Below are positions 51,079 through 60,397 of a stretch of 64,000 nucleotides of DNA, piece by piece. The stretch's first letter is position 1; every line of letters starts with the position of its first letter. The stretch lies in NCBI GenBank assembly GCA_965215315.1, contig CBDCDB010000008.1, positions 1,674,001 to 1,738,000 of the forward strand, given 5' to 3'. Source of the stretch: Truepera sp965215315. GTDB taxonomy: Bacteria; Deinococcota; Deinococci; Deinococcales; Trueperaceae. Below the pieces are notes generated by a model. It was not told the origin of the DNA, did no database searches, and was given only the letters and a program-made list of their open reading frames with translations. The position numbers and the translations under genes were made by a program.

Positions 51079-51975
51079 GTGGCGTCTCCTTTACAAACAC
51101 GCAGACAAAAGGGTCGGGGGCGGCGCTTTGGCTTGCGACAGTTTGGACTGCTGCTCGTCGGGCTGTTACTTGGCAGCTGCCAGGTCGCTGAACCTATAAC
51201 CGAACCTGCCAACGAACGGGATTTTGGTCTGGTGATTCCAATTTACAACGAGGCGGGACTCAGGGCGGCGCTGACACAGTTCAAACCGCAGCTGCGTTCG
51301 CGTGACCGCTTTATGCTCGTCTCGGGCAATATGGACGGTGAGGTTGATGTGCCCTGGCTCAACCGGTCGGCGCTCGAGCTGCGCACAACATATCCAGCAA
51401 CGCCCATTTACGCGGCGACGAGCGGCCTCAGCAACGTAGCAGCGGCGAGCCGAGAGGTAGGCACACTGATAGAAGCCATCGTCTACGTCTACGAACCCAA
51501 TTTTCTCAACCAGCCGGAGTTTAGCTGGGACTTCGACGCGACCTTGGAACGCTTTGATGAAGCTGAAGCTTTGATCGGTCAAAATGGCTTCAGGACAGTG
51601 GGCAAACCGACGGGCAGACCCCTGTTACAGTCCAGCTTGCAGTCTTATGAATGGGACTACAGCCGCCTCGCCGAAGCCGTCGATGAGCTGTTCGTCCAAA
51701 CGCAGACTTATTGTAAAGAGAGTCCGCAGGTCTTTGCCGAAGCCATCGACACGCTTGAAAAGCAGTACGGCAACCGTACCCAGCTGCGCCCCTGGATTCC
51801 ACAAGTGACCGTCGATCCGGACGCGCCCAACGGCACGACCGTGGCGCAGGCGCGGGCGTGCTTGGAAGAGGCGAAACAGCGGGGGCTTTCGGGAGCGCTG
51901 CTCTGGTGGTCCCCAAACTTTGCCGACCGCGCCGTCGCTTTTATCGCTCTACTGAACGCTGACGCTGAACTTTAG
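51079..51975 (+). CDS. putative lipoprotein of unknown function
   Basis: A 298-residue product. After a basic N-terminus, FGLLLVGLLLGSCQ forms a lipoprotein signal with the lipobox LGSC (cysteine near residue 34). The mature domain has LVIPIYNEAGLRAALTQFKPQL, AIVYVYEPNF, and near the end SGALLWWSPNFADRAVAF; strands and helices alternate as in a TIM barrel, but I recognise no family. GTG start, leaderless. Its last 35 bases overlap, tail to tail, the end of the glycosyltransferase gene on the other strand. Confidence 0.72.
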   Translation: MASPLQTRRQKGRGRRFGLRQFGLLLVGLLLGSCQVAEPITEPANERDFGLVIPIYNEAGLRAALTQFKPQLRSRDRFMLVSGNMDGEVDVPWLNRSALELRTTYPATPIYAATSGLSNVAAASREVGTLIEAIVYVYEPNFLNQPEFSWDFDATLERFDEAEALIGQNGFRTVGKPTGRPLLQSSLQSYEWDYSRLAEAVDELFVQTQTYCKESPQVFAEAIDTLEKQYGNRTQLRPWIPQVTVDPDAPNGTTVAQARACLEEAKQRGLSGALLWWSPNFADRAVAFIALLNADAEL

Positions 51976-53803
51976 GCGTTTTAGCCGGACGTTCTGAGGG
52001 CGGCGCACCAAAGGGAAGCGTAAAGAGCATCTCGAGGCTGTAGTAGCTTCTCAGCACCCGAAACAGGACGTAAACCGGTAGATAAGGCAGCAGGCTGAAC
52101 TGACGGTACACGGCAAGAACCACGACACTAACCAAAAACGGTAAACCGACTACGACCGCGCCGAGCGCTGCACCGTGACGTAAAAAAAGTGCGTCGGGCG
52201 TCAGAACGAGCGTTACTAGGCCGAAAAGCAGCAGCGGCACCGTCGCCGAACGCCGCGCAACCTGTAAAAGTGCCCACGGCAAGGTGAATACGCCGCGGAC
52301 ACCTTGACGCCTCGTCATCGCCGAGCGGTTACGCGCTGCGACGTGAAAGGTACTCCGAAACCACCTGAGCCGCTGCTCGCGCAACTGGGCCAGGGTGCGC
52401 GGCACCTCCGAATAGACGTGCAGACCGGGGTCGTTGATCAGCCGGTAGCCGAGCCGCCCGATTCGCAGCACGACGTCCGTATCTTCGCCGTTGATCTCCT
52501 CGGCAAAGCCGCCGAGCGTCACCAGACAGCTCCGGCGGTAGGCCGAAAACACGCCCGATAAACTCAGCACGCCGTCGATGGCGCTCATGCCGAGGCGAAC
52601 AAACCCCTGATTGAGATAGACTTCGGTCGCGCGCATCTTGGAGAGTAGAGGGCGAGACCCCAGCGGCAGCGGCAGCCCACTGACCGCGCCCACACCCTCG
52701 TCAGCAAAGTGCGGAACCGCCCTGGCGAGCAGGTTGGGTGAGACTTGCGTATCGGCGTCGACGCGCACGACGATATCTTCTTTGACGTAGCTTAGGCCGT
52801 GGTTGAGCGCCTTCGATTTGCCCGGTTGAGGGCACGTCAGCACCACACCGTCGAGCGCCGTACAGCGCCTCAGCTCAACCTCGGCGAGGGCGCGCGTCAG
52901 GTCTTGCGAACCGTTGTCAACGAGGTAGAGCTTGCACACGCGCCCATAACGCTGCGCGGCTAGGTCGAGGCTCCGGATGCAGTCGGCGATATTTTCCGCC
53001 TCGTTAAAAGCAGGTACCAAAAAGGCGACGGAAAACCGGATGTCACCGGTTTTCCCGCGGAGCGACAGCGTTTCGATGCCTGCCAAAATCGCGATGAAGA
53101 TAGGGAAAAAGAGCAAGATGCCGGGGCCGAGACCGCCGAGCAGCGCTGCGCTTTTGAGAAACTCGAGCGGCGCACTGAGAAAGGTGCTGGCAGCAAAAGA
53201 CAGCACGCCAGCTAAGGCCGCAGCAAACACGAAACGCACAGGATAGCGTTTAGGGCGCTTTCTCCGGGTTCTGACCAGCTCGTCGTCCGGAAGGGTAGCT
53301 TGCCGCAGCAGCAGCCACGAAAACGCGCCGAGTACGGCGAATCCTAGAACAAGATCGGTCAGGGAGGGGGTAAACGGCCCACCCAAAAGGCTCTGGAGAT
53401 TGGCGAAGACGATATCGAGAACGAAGGTGAAGAGTGTGACCATCAGAGTCAGACTCGTTAGCAACTTGAGTCGCCAGCCCCAGGTTCCGGCAGCGAACAC
53501 GCTAAAGGTCAGAAAGAACGCCAAGAAAAAGGGGCGAAGCCGCAGGGAAGTCGCGCCGGAAGGCGCACCTAGTAGCGTTAAACGGCTCAGCACACCACCG
53601 TAAAAAGCTTCAGCTGCGGGCGACAGTATCACAAATAGGGTAAATACCACCGTTAAAACCACTAGAAACGCAGGCACCAGCCACGCCGAACGCGGTACCG
53701 AGAAGCGGGGTGGAGCGCTGTCTATAGTGCCGACAGAGGTGCCTACAGGCAACTTAAGGTCTTCTAACACCGACGGCACCGTCTGTTTCAGTTTTACTTT
53801 CAT
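51941..53803 (-). CDS. membrane glycosyltransferase, family 2, with extra N-terminal helices
   Basis: A 620-residue protein. Residues about 35-250 hold six to seven hydrophobic helices with no assigned function, then a GT2 domain: FLVPAFNEAENIADCIRSL (nucleotide binding), VRVDADTQVSP (DxD), GEDTDVVLRIGRLGY (catalytic base region) and QRLRWFRST (QxxRW), followed by three more helices. The QxxRW motif is that of processive or polymer-building enzymes, as in hyaluronan, cellulose or poly-N-acetylglucosamine synthases. The polymer is unknown. Convergent overlap with the lipoprotein gene. Confidence 0.85.
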   Translation of the reverse strand: MKVKLKQTVPSVLEDLKLPVGTSVGTIDSAPPRFSVPRSAWLVPAFLVVLTVVFTLFVILSPAAEAFYGGVLSRLTLLGAPSGATSLRLRPFFLAFFLTFSVFAAGTWGWRLKLLTSLTLMVTLFTFVLDIVFANLQSLLGGPFTPSLTDLVLGFAVLGAFSWLLLRQATLPDDELVRTRRKRPKRYPVRFVFAAALAGVLSFAASTFLSAPLEFLKSAALLGGLGPGILLFFPIFIAILAGIETLSLRGKTGDIRFSVAFLVPAFNEAENIADCIRSLDLAAQRYGRVCKLYLVDNGSQDLTRALAEVELRRCTALDGVVLTCPQPGKSKALNHGLSYVKEDIVVRVDADTQVSPNLLARAVPHFADEGVGAVSGLPLPLGSRPLLSKMRATEVYLNQGFVRLGMSAIDGVLSLSGVFSAYRRSCLVTLGGFAEEINGEDTDVVLRIGRLGYRLINDPGLHVYSEVPRTLAQLREQRLRWFRSTFHVAARNRSAMTRRQGVRGVFTLPWALLQVARRSATVPLLLFGLVTLVLTPDALFLRHGAALGAVVVGLPFLVSVVVLAVYRQFSLLPYLPVYVLFRVLRSYYSLEMLFTLPFGAPPSERPAKTPKVQRQRSVER

Positions 53804-53947
53804 ATACTTGCTTTCATCACGTCCCCAGTTCGGCGTTTTAAGGGCCGGTCGACCGCTGCTAAGCCGCAGCTGACCGGCCCTAGTCTACCGTTTGACCCCT
53901 GCTCACTATAATAATTCTCGCACCGGCGTCTCGTAAATAGCCGAACC

Positions 53948-53976
53948 TTGAAGCGTTCCGGCGGATTGTATAGACT
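53948..53976 (+). promoter_or_regulatory. promoter of tRNA-Arg(CCT)
   Basis: TTGAAG (53948-53953), 17 bases, TAGACT (53971-53976); tRNA starts 10 bases later. Confidence 0.65.
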
Positions 53977-53985
53977 AAGGCGTAT

Positions 53986-54062
53986 GCGCCCGTAGCTCAG
54001 TAGGATAGAGCAGGGGACTCCTAAGCCCAAGGTCATCCGTTCGATTCGGATCGGGCGCACCA
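53986..54062 (+). tRNA. tRNA-Arg (anticodon CCT)
   Basis: Acceptor GCGCCCG/CGGGCGC, D stem GCTC/GAGC, T arm ATCCG-TTCGATT-CGGAT, encoded CCA. Anticodon loop CTCCTAA gives CCT. The anticodon stem pairs GGGGA with GCCCA, so only the three middle pairs are Watson-Crick; the outer and inner pairs (G-A and A-G) are mismatched. The rest of the gene is intact. Confidence 0.9.
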
Positions 54063-54125
54063 CAAAGTGTACGCTAACCACGTAAGCTTAAGCCTCGCTG
54101 AAGAGTGGGGCGGTTTTATGTGGGC

Positions 54126-56168
54126 CTAAAGCACCTCTAAAACCTCACCCTGACGTTCTAAGAACCGTTCGGCTTCACGTGCTGGTAGCGGTTTAGAGGT
54201 GTAGAAACCTTGGAAAAACTCACACGAGAGGCTCTGCAAACACTCGAGCTGGGCCTGCGTTTCAACCCCTTCGGCTACGACCTCGAGCTCGAGCGCGTGC
54301 GCGACTGAAACGATCATCTGGACGAGCTTAACGCTCGCTTCACTCTGGGTCAGCTGATCGACGAAGCTGCGGTCAATCTTGAGCGTATCGACTGGAAACC
54401 GCTGCAGGTACGACAGCGACGAATACCCTGTACCAAAGTCGTCGATATGGAGTTTCAGGCCGAGGGCTTTGAGATCGGAGAGCGTCTGGAGAACTGTTTC
54501 GGAACTCGTTACGATCACACCCTCGGTAATTTCCAGGTGCAGCGCCGCCGCGTCTACACCGGTTTCTAGAATAAGCGTAGTGACAAAATCTACGAGCCCG
54601 GGCTGCGCGAAGCTCTGACTCGACAAGTTCAGACTGAGCGTCGGCGACACCTCCGGGAAGGCCTGTTGCCAAAGGCTGAGCTGCGCCGCTCCCTCACGCA
54701 GTACCCAGCGGTCGAGCTCTAAGATCAGCCCGGTCTCTTCAGCTAGCGGGATAAACTCGGCTGGAGAAATGGGACCGTGCCTCGGATGCTGCCACCTTAC
54801 CAGCGCCTCGAAACCCGTCGTCTGACCGGTTGAGAGCGAGACGATAGGTTGATAGTGCAGCGTCAGTTCACCCCGCTCAGCCGCGCCCCGCAAATCGCCT
54901 TCTAAACTCATCAGACTAGACGCGCGTTCACGCATCTCCGGGGTAAAGACCTCGAACCCTACGACGCCGCGAGCTTTCGCCCGGTACATCGCAATGTCGG
55001 CGTCGCGGAGAATATCTTCGGGAGACCTGTGACCCGCTTCAGACAACACGATGCCGATACTTGTTGAGACGTGCAGCGTGTGCGTCTCAAGTTCAAAAGG
55101 CTGCTCGAGCGCCCCGTTAATTCGCTTGGCAAGCGCCTCAGCCGTCTGCAGTGAGGAAACGTTCTCGAGCAAGATCGTAAACTCGTCGCCGCCCAGCCGC
55201 GCTACGGTATCGAGCTCACGAACGCAGCTTTTAAGCCTGTGACTAAACGCTACCAGCAGACGGTCGCCCACCTGATGACCGAGCGAATCGTTAATCACCT
55301 TGAACCGGTTGAGGTCTAAAAATAGCACCGCGAAACTCTGTTCAGGGTGGCGTCTGCGTCTAAATAGCGCCTGCTCGAGCCGGTCGGTTAAAAGTGCCCG
55401 GTTGGGGAGTCCGGTCAGCGTGTCGTGCAGCGCGTTATGCAGTAAACTTTTACGACCGCGCGAAAGGTCACGTTCGAGTGGGTAAAAAATTAGTAGCCCC
55501 TCGAGCAGCAGGGCCAAAAGTGTCACGATCCAGACTCCCGCCTCGAGCCGTTTAAGGTCGGTGATCTGCTCGTTGGCCTCCTTTTCATATTGACTCGTTA
55601 CAAAGTCAAGCGACTCCAGAAGCCGTCCCGGAGCCACGATCAGGATACGCCGCAGATCGGGATTTTGAGTCGTCAGCGCCTCGTCAGGTGCGCTCAGCAA
55701 ACGGCGCACGGCGGCGATATAGTCCCGGACTTGTGCGTCTAGCTCGAGCGGCGCAGAAAAGTAGAGCTCGGTAACAATTGGTGAGGGCTTACGGGGAAGG
55801 TGCGTTCTAGCGTCTCTCTGGTTTCGCGCCGGGTCTACCTGGGTCAGCACCAAATGAACACGTTCAAGGAGGTCTATAGCCGAAGCCAGTTCGTGTTTTG
55901 CCAGGTCGCGCTCGGCCCGGCCCTCAGCCAGAACAAGCTGCTGGGCAAAAAGCGCCGTACGCTGCGAGAGCATCCGCTGCCGACCACTCATATTGATGAC
56001 CGCCGCGCTACTGTCTTGCGCGTCGATCACGCGGCTTAACAGAATGTAGGCGCTCGTGCTGAGAAGCGCAACCAGGGTCAGCGCCAGCAGGTAACGTGCC
56101 CGCACGGTTCTGAATATGCTCGAGGCTGCCCTCACTGCTGTTTTCACGGCTGGCATCCTGGACTCCAT
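54126..56168 (-). CDS. diguanylate cyclase/phosphodiesterase (GGDEF-EAL) with PilJ-type sensor
   Basis: A 680-residue membrane protein that makes and/or breaks cyclic di-GMP. Two helices (about residues 25-45 and 205-225) frame an extracytoplasmic sensor starting INMSGRQRMLSQRTALFAQQ, a PilJ/NIT-like type IV pilus methyl-accepting domain motif. Then a GGDEF domain with intact LGGDEFTILLENV, and an EAL domain with GFEALVRWQHP, DDFGTGYSSLSYL and VVAEGVET. Both active-site motifs look complete, so both activities are possible. Next to polysaccharide genes, it may control matrix production. Confidence 0.92.
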   Translation of the reverse strand: MESRMPAVKTAVRAASSIFRTVRARYLLALTLVALLSTSAYILLSRVIDAQDSSAAVINMSGRQRMLSQRTALFAQQLVLAEGRAERDLAKHELASAIDLLERVHLVLTQVDPARNQRDARTHLPRKPSPIVTELYFSAPLELDAQVRDYIAAVRRLLSAPDEALTTQNPDLRRILIVAPGRLLESLDFVTSQYEKEANEQITDLKRLEAGVWIVTLLALLLEGLLIFYPLERDLSRGRKSLLHNALHDTLTGLPNRALLTDRLEQALFRRRRHPEQSFAVLFLDLNRFKVINDSLGHQVGDRLLVAFSHRLKSCVRELDTVARLGGDEFTILLENVSSLQTAEALAKRINGALEQPFELETHTLHVSTSIGIVLSEAGHRSPEDILRDADIAMYRAKARGVVGFEVFTPEMRERASSLMSLEGDLRGAAERGELTLHYQPIVSLSTGQTTGFEALVRWQHPRHGPISPAEFIPLAEETGLILELDRWVLREGAAQLSLWQQAFPEVSPTLSLNLSSQSFAQPGLVDFVTTLILETGVDAAALHLEITEGVIVTSSETVLQTLSDLKALGLKLHIDDFGTGYSSLSYLQRFPVDTLKIDRSFVDQLTQSEASVKLVQMIVSVAHALELEVVAEGVETQAQLECLQSLSCEFFQGFYTSKPLPAREAERFLERQGEVLEVL

Positions 56169-56390
56169 AAACGCAGCTTAAGCACCCGGGTCTTACAAAA
56201 TATGCACATGATTTGGGCGCAGCGCGTTCTGCGCTTCTACCGGACCGAAGAGTTTACGTCTGTACGGGTGTAACGTACTGGGAGGTGTCCGTGTACATGC
56301 CGTTAAGTGCGTGCTCGAGTCCAATTCACCGGAGCTTGACCGGGCTCCAAACTACTTGTTAGCAAAACAGTCTGAACGTTAAGGTAGAGG

Positions 56391-57899
56391 GTGTCTAGTT
56401 CAAGCTTCTGCATAAACCCCCTCAAACGCCCTCAGAGCGGTTCAGGTCGCCGTAAAGCCGCGCCTACCCAGCGCAGCCAAAACTTCGGTCAACCTCACAC
56501 CCAAACGCAACGAGGGTCACGCACTTCCGAGTTTACTTACATACGGTTCAGGTTGACGCACATCGTCTTAGCGGGCTTCGTATTGATAGGGCTGGCGGGC
56601 GGTCTCGCACAGGGGCAGGAAACGTCCTCTACACAGCTCTGCAAGGCTTCAGAAGAGGCCAACATACGCCCTATCTGGCGGGGCGAAGACGACTGGCTCT
56701 TTGGGCGACCCGACCTCATCACCACGTTGCAGCTCCCTAAAACGGCGCTCCCTTACCTAGCGCAGCTCGCAGCGGCGCTTAAAGCTGAAGGCGTTACCCC
56801 CGTCGCGCTCGTCGTCCCGACGCGCGGCTCGGTGGCGTACACCCAGATAGGTCCTCAGCAGCGAAGCCGCAACCCGGCGCTGGCCAAGTACAGTGCGAAA
56901 GAGGCGGCTCGAGGCTACCGCGCCTTTTTGACACAGTTGCGAACAGCGGGCTTTATCGCGCCCGACCTGCTCACGGTCGCGCAGATCGAGGGCAAAGCAT
57001 TCTTTTTTAGACGTGACCATCACTGGACGCCCGCAGCGGCGCAGGTCGTCGCGCGGAGGGTCGCAGCACAGCTCGAGATCCGTCTCGCCGCCCTGCCCAC
57101 AACATCTTTTGCGACCTCGCAAACGCCTGCCAAAACCCAGCTGGGCACGCTGCAGCGGCGGGCCGAGGCGTTCTGTCCCGGCCTCAGTCTGCCGCTCGAG
57201 TCCGTTACGCAGTTCTCAACCCGACCACGAAACGTTAGCAAGGTAGACAGCGCAGCTCTCTTCGACACCGTGGTTCCCGAGGTTGTCTTGGCAGGTACTA
57301 GCAACAGCCACCGGGGAGAAGACAAGCCAGAACTCAACTTCGACGGGTTTTTACGGCAGGCCACCTCACGCGACGTCCTTAACGTCTCTTTCCCCGGTGC
57401 CGGGGTCTACGGCGCTTTAGAAGCGTATTTGCTTTCGGGCGAATACCGCCAAGCGCCGCCCAGGGTGCTGCTGTGGGAGACAACCTATATGAGCTGGCAC
57501 CGCCGCCACAGCTTGGAGACCGAACAGCGGCAGGTGCTGCCGAGCGTTTACGGCGTATGTTCGCGCGCGCTGGCGAGACGCGCTGTAAAAACGTTGCCTG
57601 AAGGCCGGACGGCGCTTTTTGAAGGGTTAAACGTGCCCTCAGGTAACGTCTATTTGCAACTCGAGCTAGACGACCCTGCACTGGTCAAGTTTGACCTCGA
57701 GCTGCGTTACAGCGGCTACACCACGCGCGCGCAGATCTCGCGTACGACCCGCGTACCGAACTCCGGGACGTTTTTTTACGACCTCCGCGACCCCTTTGGT
57801 ACACCCTTAGAAGCCGTCAGTCTAGACAGCCCGAAAACAGCTTCGGGCGGCGCACGCGTCTCGCTCTGCCCGGTACCTACCCTGCCCCCGTCCCACTAG
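56391..57899 (+). CDS. AlgX/AlgJ-like acetyltransferase (SGNH fold)
   Basis: A 502-residue protein. About 50 polar residues precede a single membrane helix (IVLAGFVLIGLAGGLAQ), so it is anchored outside the cell or exported. DWLFGRPDL, ALVVPTRGSVAY, FFFRRDHHWTPAAAQVVA (the DxHW catalytic dyad, here DHHW), and LAGTSNSHRGEDKP (catalytic Ser region, normally GDSHS) place it with the AlgX/AlgJ/PatB exopolysaccharide O-acetyltransferases. The C-terminal 100 residues look like a carbohydrate-binding beta domain. GTG start; a weak promoter TTGACC-17-TTAGCA lies at 56336-56364. Confidence 0.78.
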   Translation: MSSSSFCINPLKRPQSGSGRRKAAPTQRSQNFGQPHTQTQRGSRTSEFTYIRFRLTHIVLAGFVLIGLAGGLAQGQETSSTQLCKASEEANIRPIWRGEDDWLFGRPDLITTLQLPKTALPYLAQLAAALKAEGVTPVALVVPTRGSVAYTQIGPQQRSRNPALAKYSAKEAARGYRAFLTQLRTAGFIAPDLLTVAQIEGKAFFFRRDHHWTPAAAQVVARRVAAQLEIRLAALPTTSFATSQTPAKTQLGTLQRRAEAFCPGLSLPLESVTQFSTRPRNVSKVDSAALFDTVVPEVVLAGTSNSHRGEDKPELNFDGFLRQATSRDVLNVSFPGAGVYGALEAYLLSGEYRQAPPRVLLWETTYMSWHRRHSLETEQRQVLPSVYGVCSRALARRAVKTLPEGRTALFEGLNVPSGNVYLQLELDDPALVKFDLELRYSGYTTRAQISRTTRVPNSGTFFYDLRDPFGTPLEAVSLDSPKTASGGARVSLCPVPTLPPSH

Positions 57900-58465
57900 T
57901 GGTAGATCCCTAACAGGTACGCCGCTACTCCGGCAGCTTCGCGCAGGCGGTACGGGAGACGGGGGCCGTGCGTTTGGACGGGCGCAACCTGGGCGTCGAG
58001 GCCCAGATGCCGCGCCAAGAGTTTGGTGCGGTAGGCGTGCAGGTCGTCGGTGACGATAAGAACGCGCTGACCCCGGAGCAGCGGCTCACTAAAGTGCAGG
58101 TTTTGGTAGCTCGAGCGGCTCCTCTTCTCACTTACGAGCGCCGCTTTAGGCACCCCGTGTTCAGCGAGGTAGCGCACCCCGGCTCCCCCTTCGGTAAAGC
58201 TATCGCCAGGTTGTTTGCCACCCGTAACCAGAATACGCGGCGCACAGCCCGCTCGGTAGAGCGCCAGCGCCCGGTCGAGCCGACGCGCGAACACCGGCGA
58301 CGGCGTTCCGTTGTACTGCGCCGCGCCCATCACCACGAGGCTGTCAGCGGGGCACTGTGAAGCTCGTGGAGCTTGCGCGTGTGAGACCCAGCCTGCACCT
58401 AACAAAGTGACGAGCAGCAGCCCGATACTGAACGAGGTCAGGTGACGCAAGCTCGGGCGCGTCAT
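57896..58465 (-). CDS. YdcF-like protein (DUF218)
   Basis: A 189-residue protein with an N-terminal membrane helix and one DUF218 domain: LVVMGAAQYNGTPSPVFARRLDRALALYRAG, ILVTGGKQPGDSFTEGG, and RSRSSYQNLHFSEPLL; the last carries the E/R-S-x-x-T/S-x-x-N motif of the family. Members affect envelope polysaccharides (ElyC, SanA type). Start ATG shares a base with the hisD stop (TGATG). Its last 4 bases overlap the end of the AlgX-like gene. Confidence 0.85.
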   Translation of the reverse strand: MTRPSLRHLTSFSIGLLLVTLLGAGWVSHAQAPRASQCPADSLVVMGAAQYNGTPSPVFARRLDRALALYRAGCAPRILVTGGKQPGDSFTEGGAGVRYLAEHGVPKAALVSEKRSRSSYQNLHFSEPLLRGQRVLIVTDDLHAYRTKLLARHLGLDAQVAPVQTHGPRLPYRLREAAGVAAYLLGIYH

Positions 58466-59754
58466 CAGGGTGTGGGCTCACCGGTTACAGGCTCGAGTCT
58501 CGCTTCGATCGCACGGGCGTGGGCCTCGAGGCCTTCAGCCCGCGCCAGCCGCGCCGCCCCCGGCCCAATTTCTTGCAGCGTCGCCGCGCCGATACCGACA
58601 AGCGGAATAACCTTTTGAAAGTCGCGCACGTTGAGCGCCGAAGCGAACCGCGCCGTGCCGCCCGTCGGCATCACGTGACTCGGCCCCGCCGCGTAGTCGC
58701 CCAGAGCTTCCATACTCGAGGCTCCTAAAAAAATCCCACCCGCGTGTTTAACCTCCGGCAGCGCCGCCCACGGGTCTTGAACCAATAAGCAGAGGTGTTC
58801 GGGCGCGTAGAGGTTAGCGACCTCTAATCCTTCAGAGAGTGACCCGACAACGACGGCGTAACCGCGGGTCTCGAGGGAATCTCTAGCCGCCTCTTCCGTC
58901 GAGAGGGTACGGAGCTGCTGCTCGAGTTCCCGCTCAACTCGCGTCAAGAGCGCTTCATCAGTCGTGACCAGCACCGGTTGCGCAAAGGCGTGTTCAGCTT
59001 GGGCTAAAAGGTCGGCGGCGACGTGTTTAGGGTCGGCGGTAGCGTCGGCCAAGACGAGCGTTTCGGTCGGGCCGGGCAGCGCTTCAATCCCCACTACGCC
59101 GAACACGAGCTGCTTGGCGAGGACCACGTAAGTGTTACCGGGGCCGACGATTTTGTCAACACGGGGGACGCTCTCGGTGCCGTAGGCGAGCGCCGCAATC
59201 GCCTGTGCGCCGCCGACGCGGTAGACCTCACGAATACCAAGAAGCCGCGCCGCGACGAGGATTTCCGGGGCGACGCTGCCGTCGGCTCGAGGGGGCGTCG
59301 CAACCACAAGCTCAGGAACACCCGCAACCTGCGCGGGAACGGCGCACATCAGCAGGGTACTGAAGAGCGGTGCACTCCCCCCTGGAACGTAGACGCCGAC
59401 ACGCTCCAGAGGACGCACCAGTTGCCCTAATAGCCCACCGCCCGCCTGCTGCAAAAACCCCTCTTGCGGTTGATGCGCGTAAAACGCCCGGATACGCGCG
59501 GCAGACAGCGCCATCGCCTCTTTTACCGCTCCCGGAACACTACGTTCGGCCTCGGCAAAAGCCGCCTCCGGTACCCGCAAGGCGTCCAGCTTCACCCCGT
59601 CGAAACGCTCGGTACAGCTCAGCACCGCCGCGTCACCTGAGGTTTTGACCTGCGCCAGAATGTCCGCTACAACGTCCCGTTGACCGGCGTCCGGCTCGCC
59701 GCCACGACTCGAGAAGACCCGCTCGGCTTCAGCATATCCACGTAAAACCTGCAT
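58465..59754 (-). CDS. hisD: histidinol dehydrogenase
   Basis: Catalyses the last two steps of histidine synthesis, histidinol to histidine, with NAD and zinc. 429 residues with GVYVPGGSAPLFSTLLMCAVPAQVAGV, GGAQAIAALAYGT, DKIVGPGNTYVVLAK, GPTETLVLAD, ADLLAQAEHA (zinc/substrate Gln and His) and the C-terminal PSHVMPTGGTARF, all landmarks of the family. ATG at 59754 is likely (10 bases after TAGTAT); two upstream ATGs overlap the -10 box. It stands away from other his genes and is coupled to the DUF218 gene. Confidence 0.95.
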   Translation of the reverse strand: MQVLRGYAEAERVFSSRGGEPDAGQRDVVADILAQVKTSGDAAVLSCTERFDGVKLDALRVPEAAFAEAERSVPGAVKEAMALSAARIRAFYAHQPQEGFLQQAGGGLLGQLVRPLERVGVYVPGGSAPLFSTLLMCAVPAQVAGVPELVVATPPRADGSVAPEILVAARLLGIREVYRVGGAQAIAALAYGTESVPRVDKIVGPGNTYVVLAKQLVFGVVGIEALPGPTETLVLADATADPKHVAADLLAQAEHAFAQPVLVTTDEALLTRVERELEQQLRTLSTEEAARDSLETRGYAVVVGSLSEGLEVANLYAPEHLCLLVQDPWAALPEVKHAGGIFLGASSMEALGDYAAGPSHVMPTGGTARFASALNVRDFQKVIPLVGIGAATLQEIGPGAARLARAEGLEAHARAIEARLEPVTGEPTP

Positions 59755-59886
59755 ACAGAGCATCATACTAGCGATTTGCCCGCATACACGCTTGTTGCAA
59801 GCTTACAACTATTTGGGTACGCTTGGCTGAGGCCAAACCGGAAACTTTTCTCAACAAGAACCCTGAAGAACGTCTAAAACTACCCT

Positions 59887-60369
59887 ATGAACACGCGCCT
59901 CGCTACCGCTGCCGACGCCGCGCCGATCGCTGAAATCTACAATCAGGGCATCGCCGCCCGGCTGGCTACATTTGAAACGGAACCGAGAAACGCTGCTGCT
60001 ATCGCCCTCTGGTTTGAAACGCCGTATCCGGTGGTCGTCGCCGAAGACGACACCGGCGTCAAGGCGTTTGCGGCTACCTCGAGCTACCGTCCGAGGGCGT
60101 GCTACGCGGGCATCGCTGAGTTTATGGGGTATGTTGCGCCGGAGCATCAGAGTCAGAGGTTGGGTAAAAAGGTACTCGAGGCCCTCTTCCCCGCCGCTGC
60201 CGAGGCTGGCCTGTACAAGCTGGTTTCACGCGTTTTTGTCGAAAACTACGCCAGCCGCCGCCTGCTCGCGTCGGTCGGGTTTCGTGAGGTAGGGGTGTAT
60301 GAGCGGCACGGTCAGATTGCGGGCGAGTGGCGAGATGTGGTGATTGCCGAGCGGTTTTTGGACGTTTAG
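59887..60369 (+). CDS. GNAT acetyltransferase, phosphinothricin/methionine sulfoximine type
   Basis: A 160-residue N-acetyltransferase resembling the phosphinothricin/ArsN1 group. TRLATAADAAPIAEIYNQGIAARLATFETEPR, then PEHQSQRLGKKVLEAL (acetyl-CoA loop) and LLASVGFREVGVYERHGQIAGEWRDVVIAERFL, the last being the diagnostic C-terminal signature of that group. The ATG lies 6 bases after TAAAAC and no ribosome site is seen. Natural substrate is likely an amino acid analogue. Confidence 0.87.
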   Translation: MNTRLATAADAAPIAEIYNQGIAARLATFETEPRNAAAIALWFETPYPVVVAEDDTGVKAFAATSSYRPRACYAGIAEFMGYVAPEHQSQRLGKKVLEALFPAAAEAGLYKLVSRVFVENYASRRLLASVGFREVGVYERHGQIAGEWRDVVIAERFLDV

Positions 60370-60397
60370 CCGAAATTATTAAGATTGTTATGACTAC

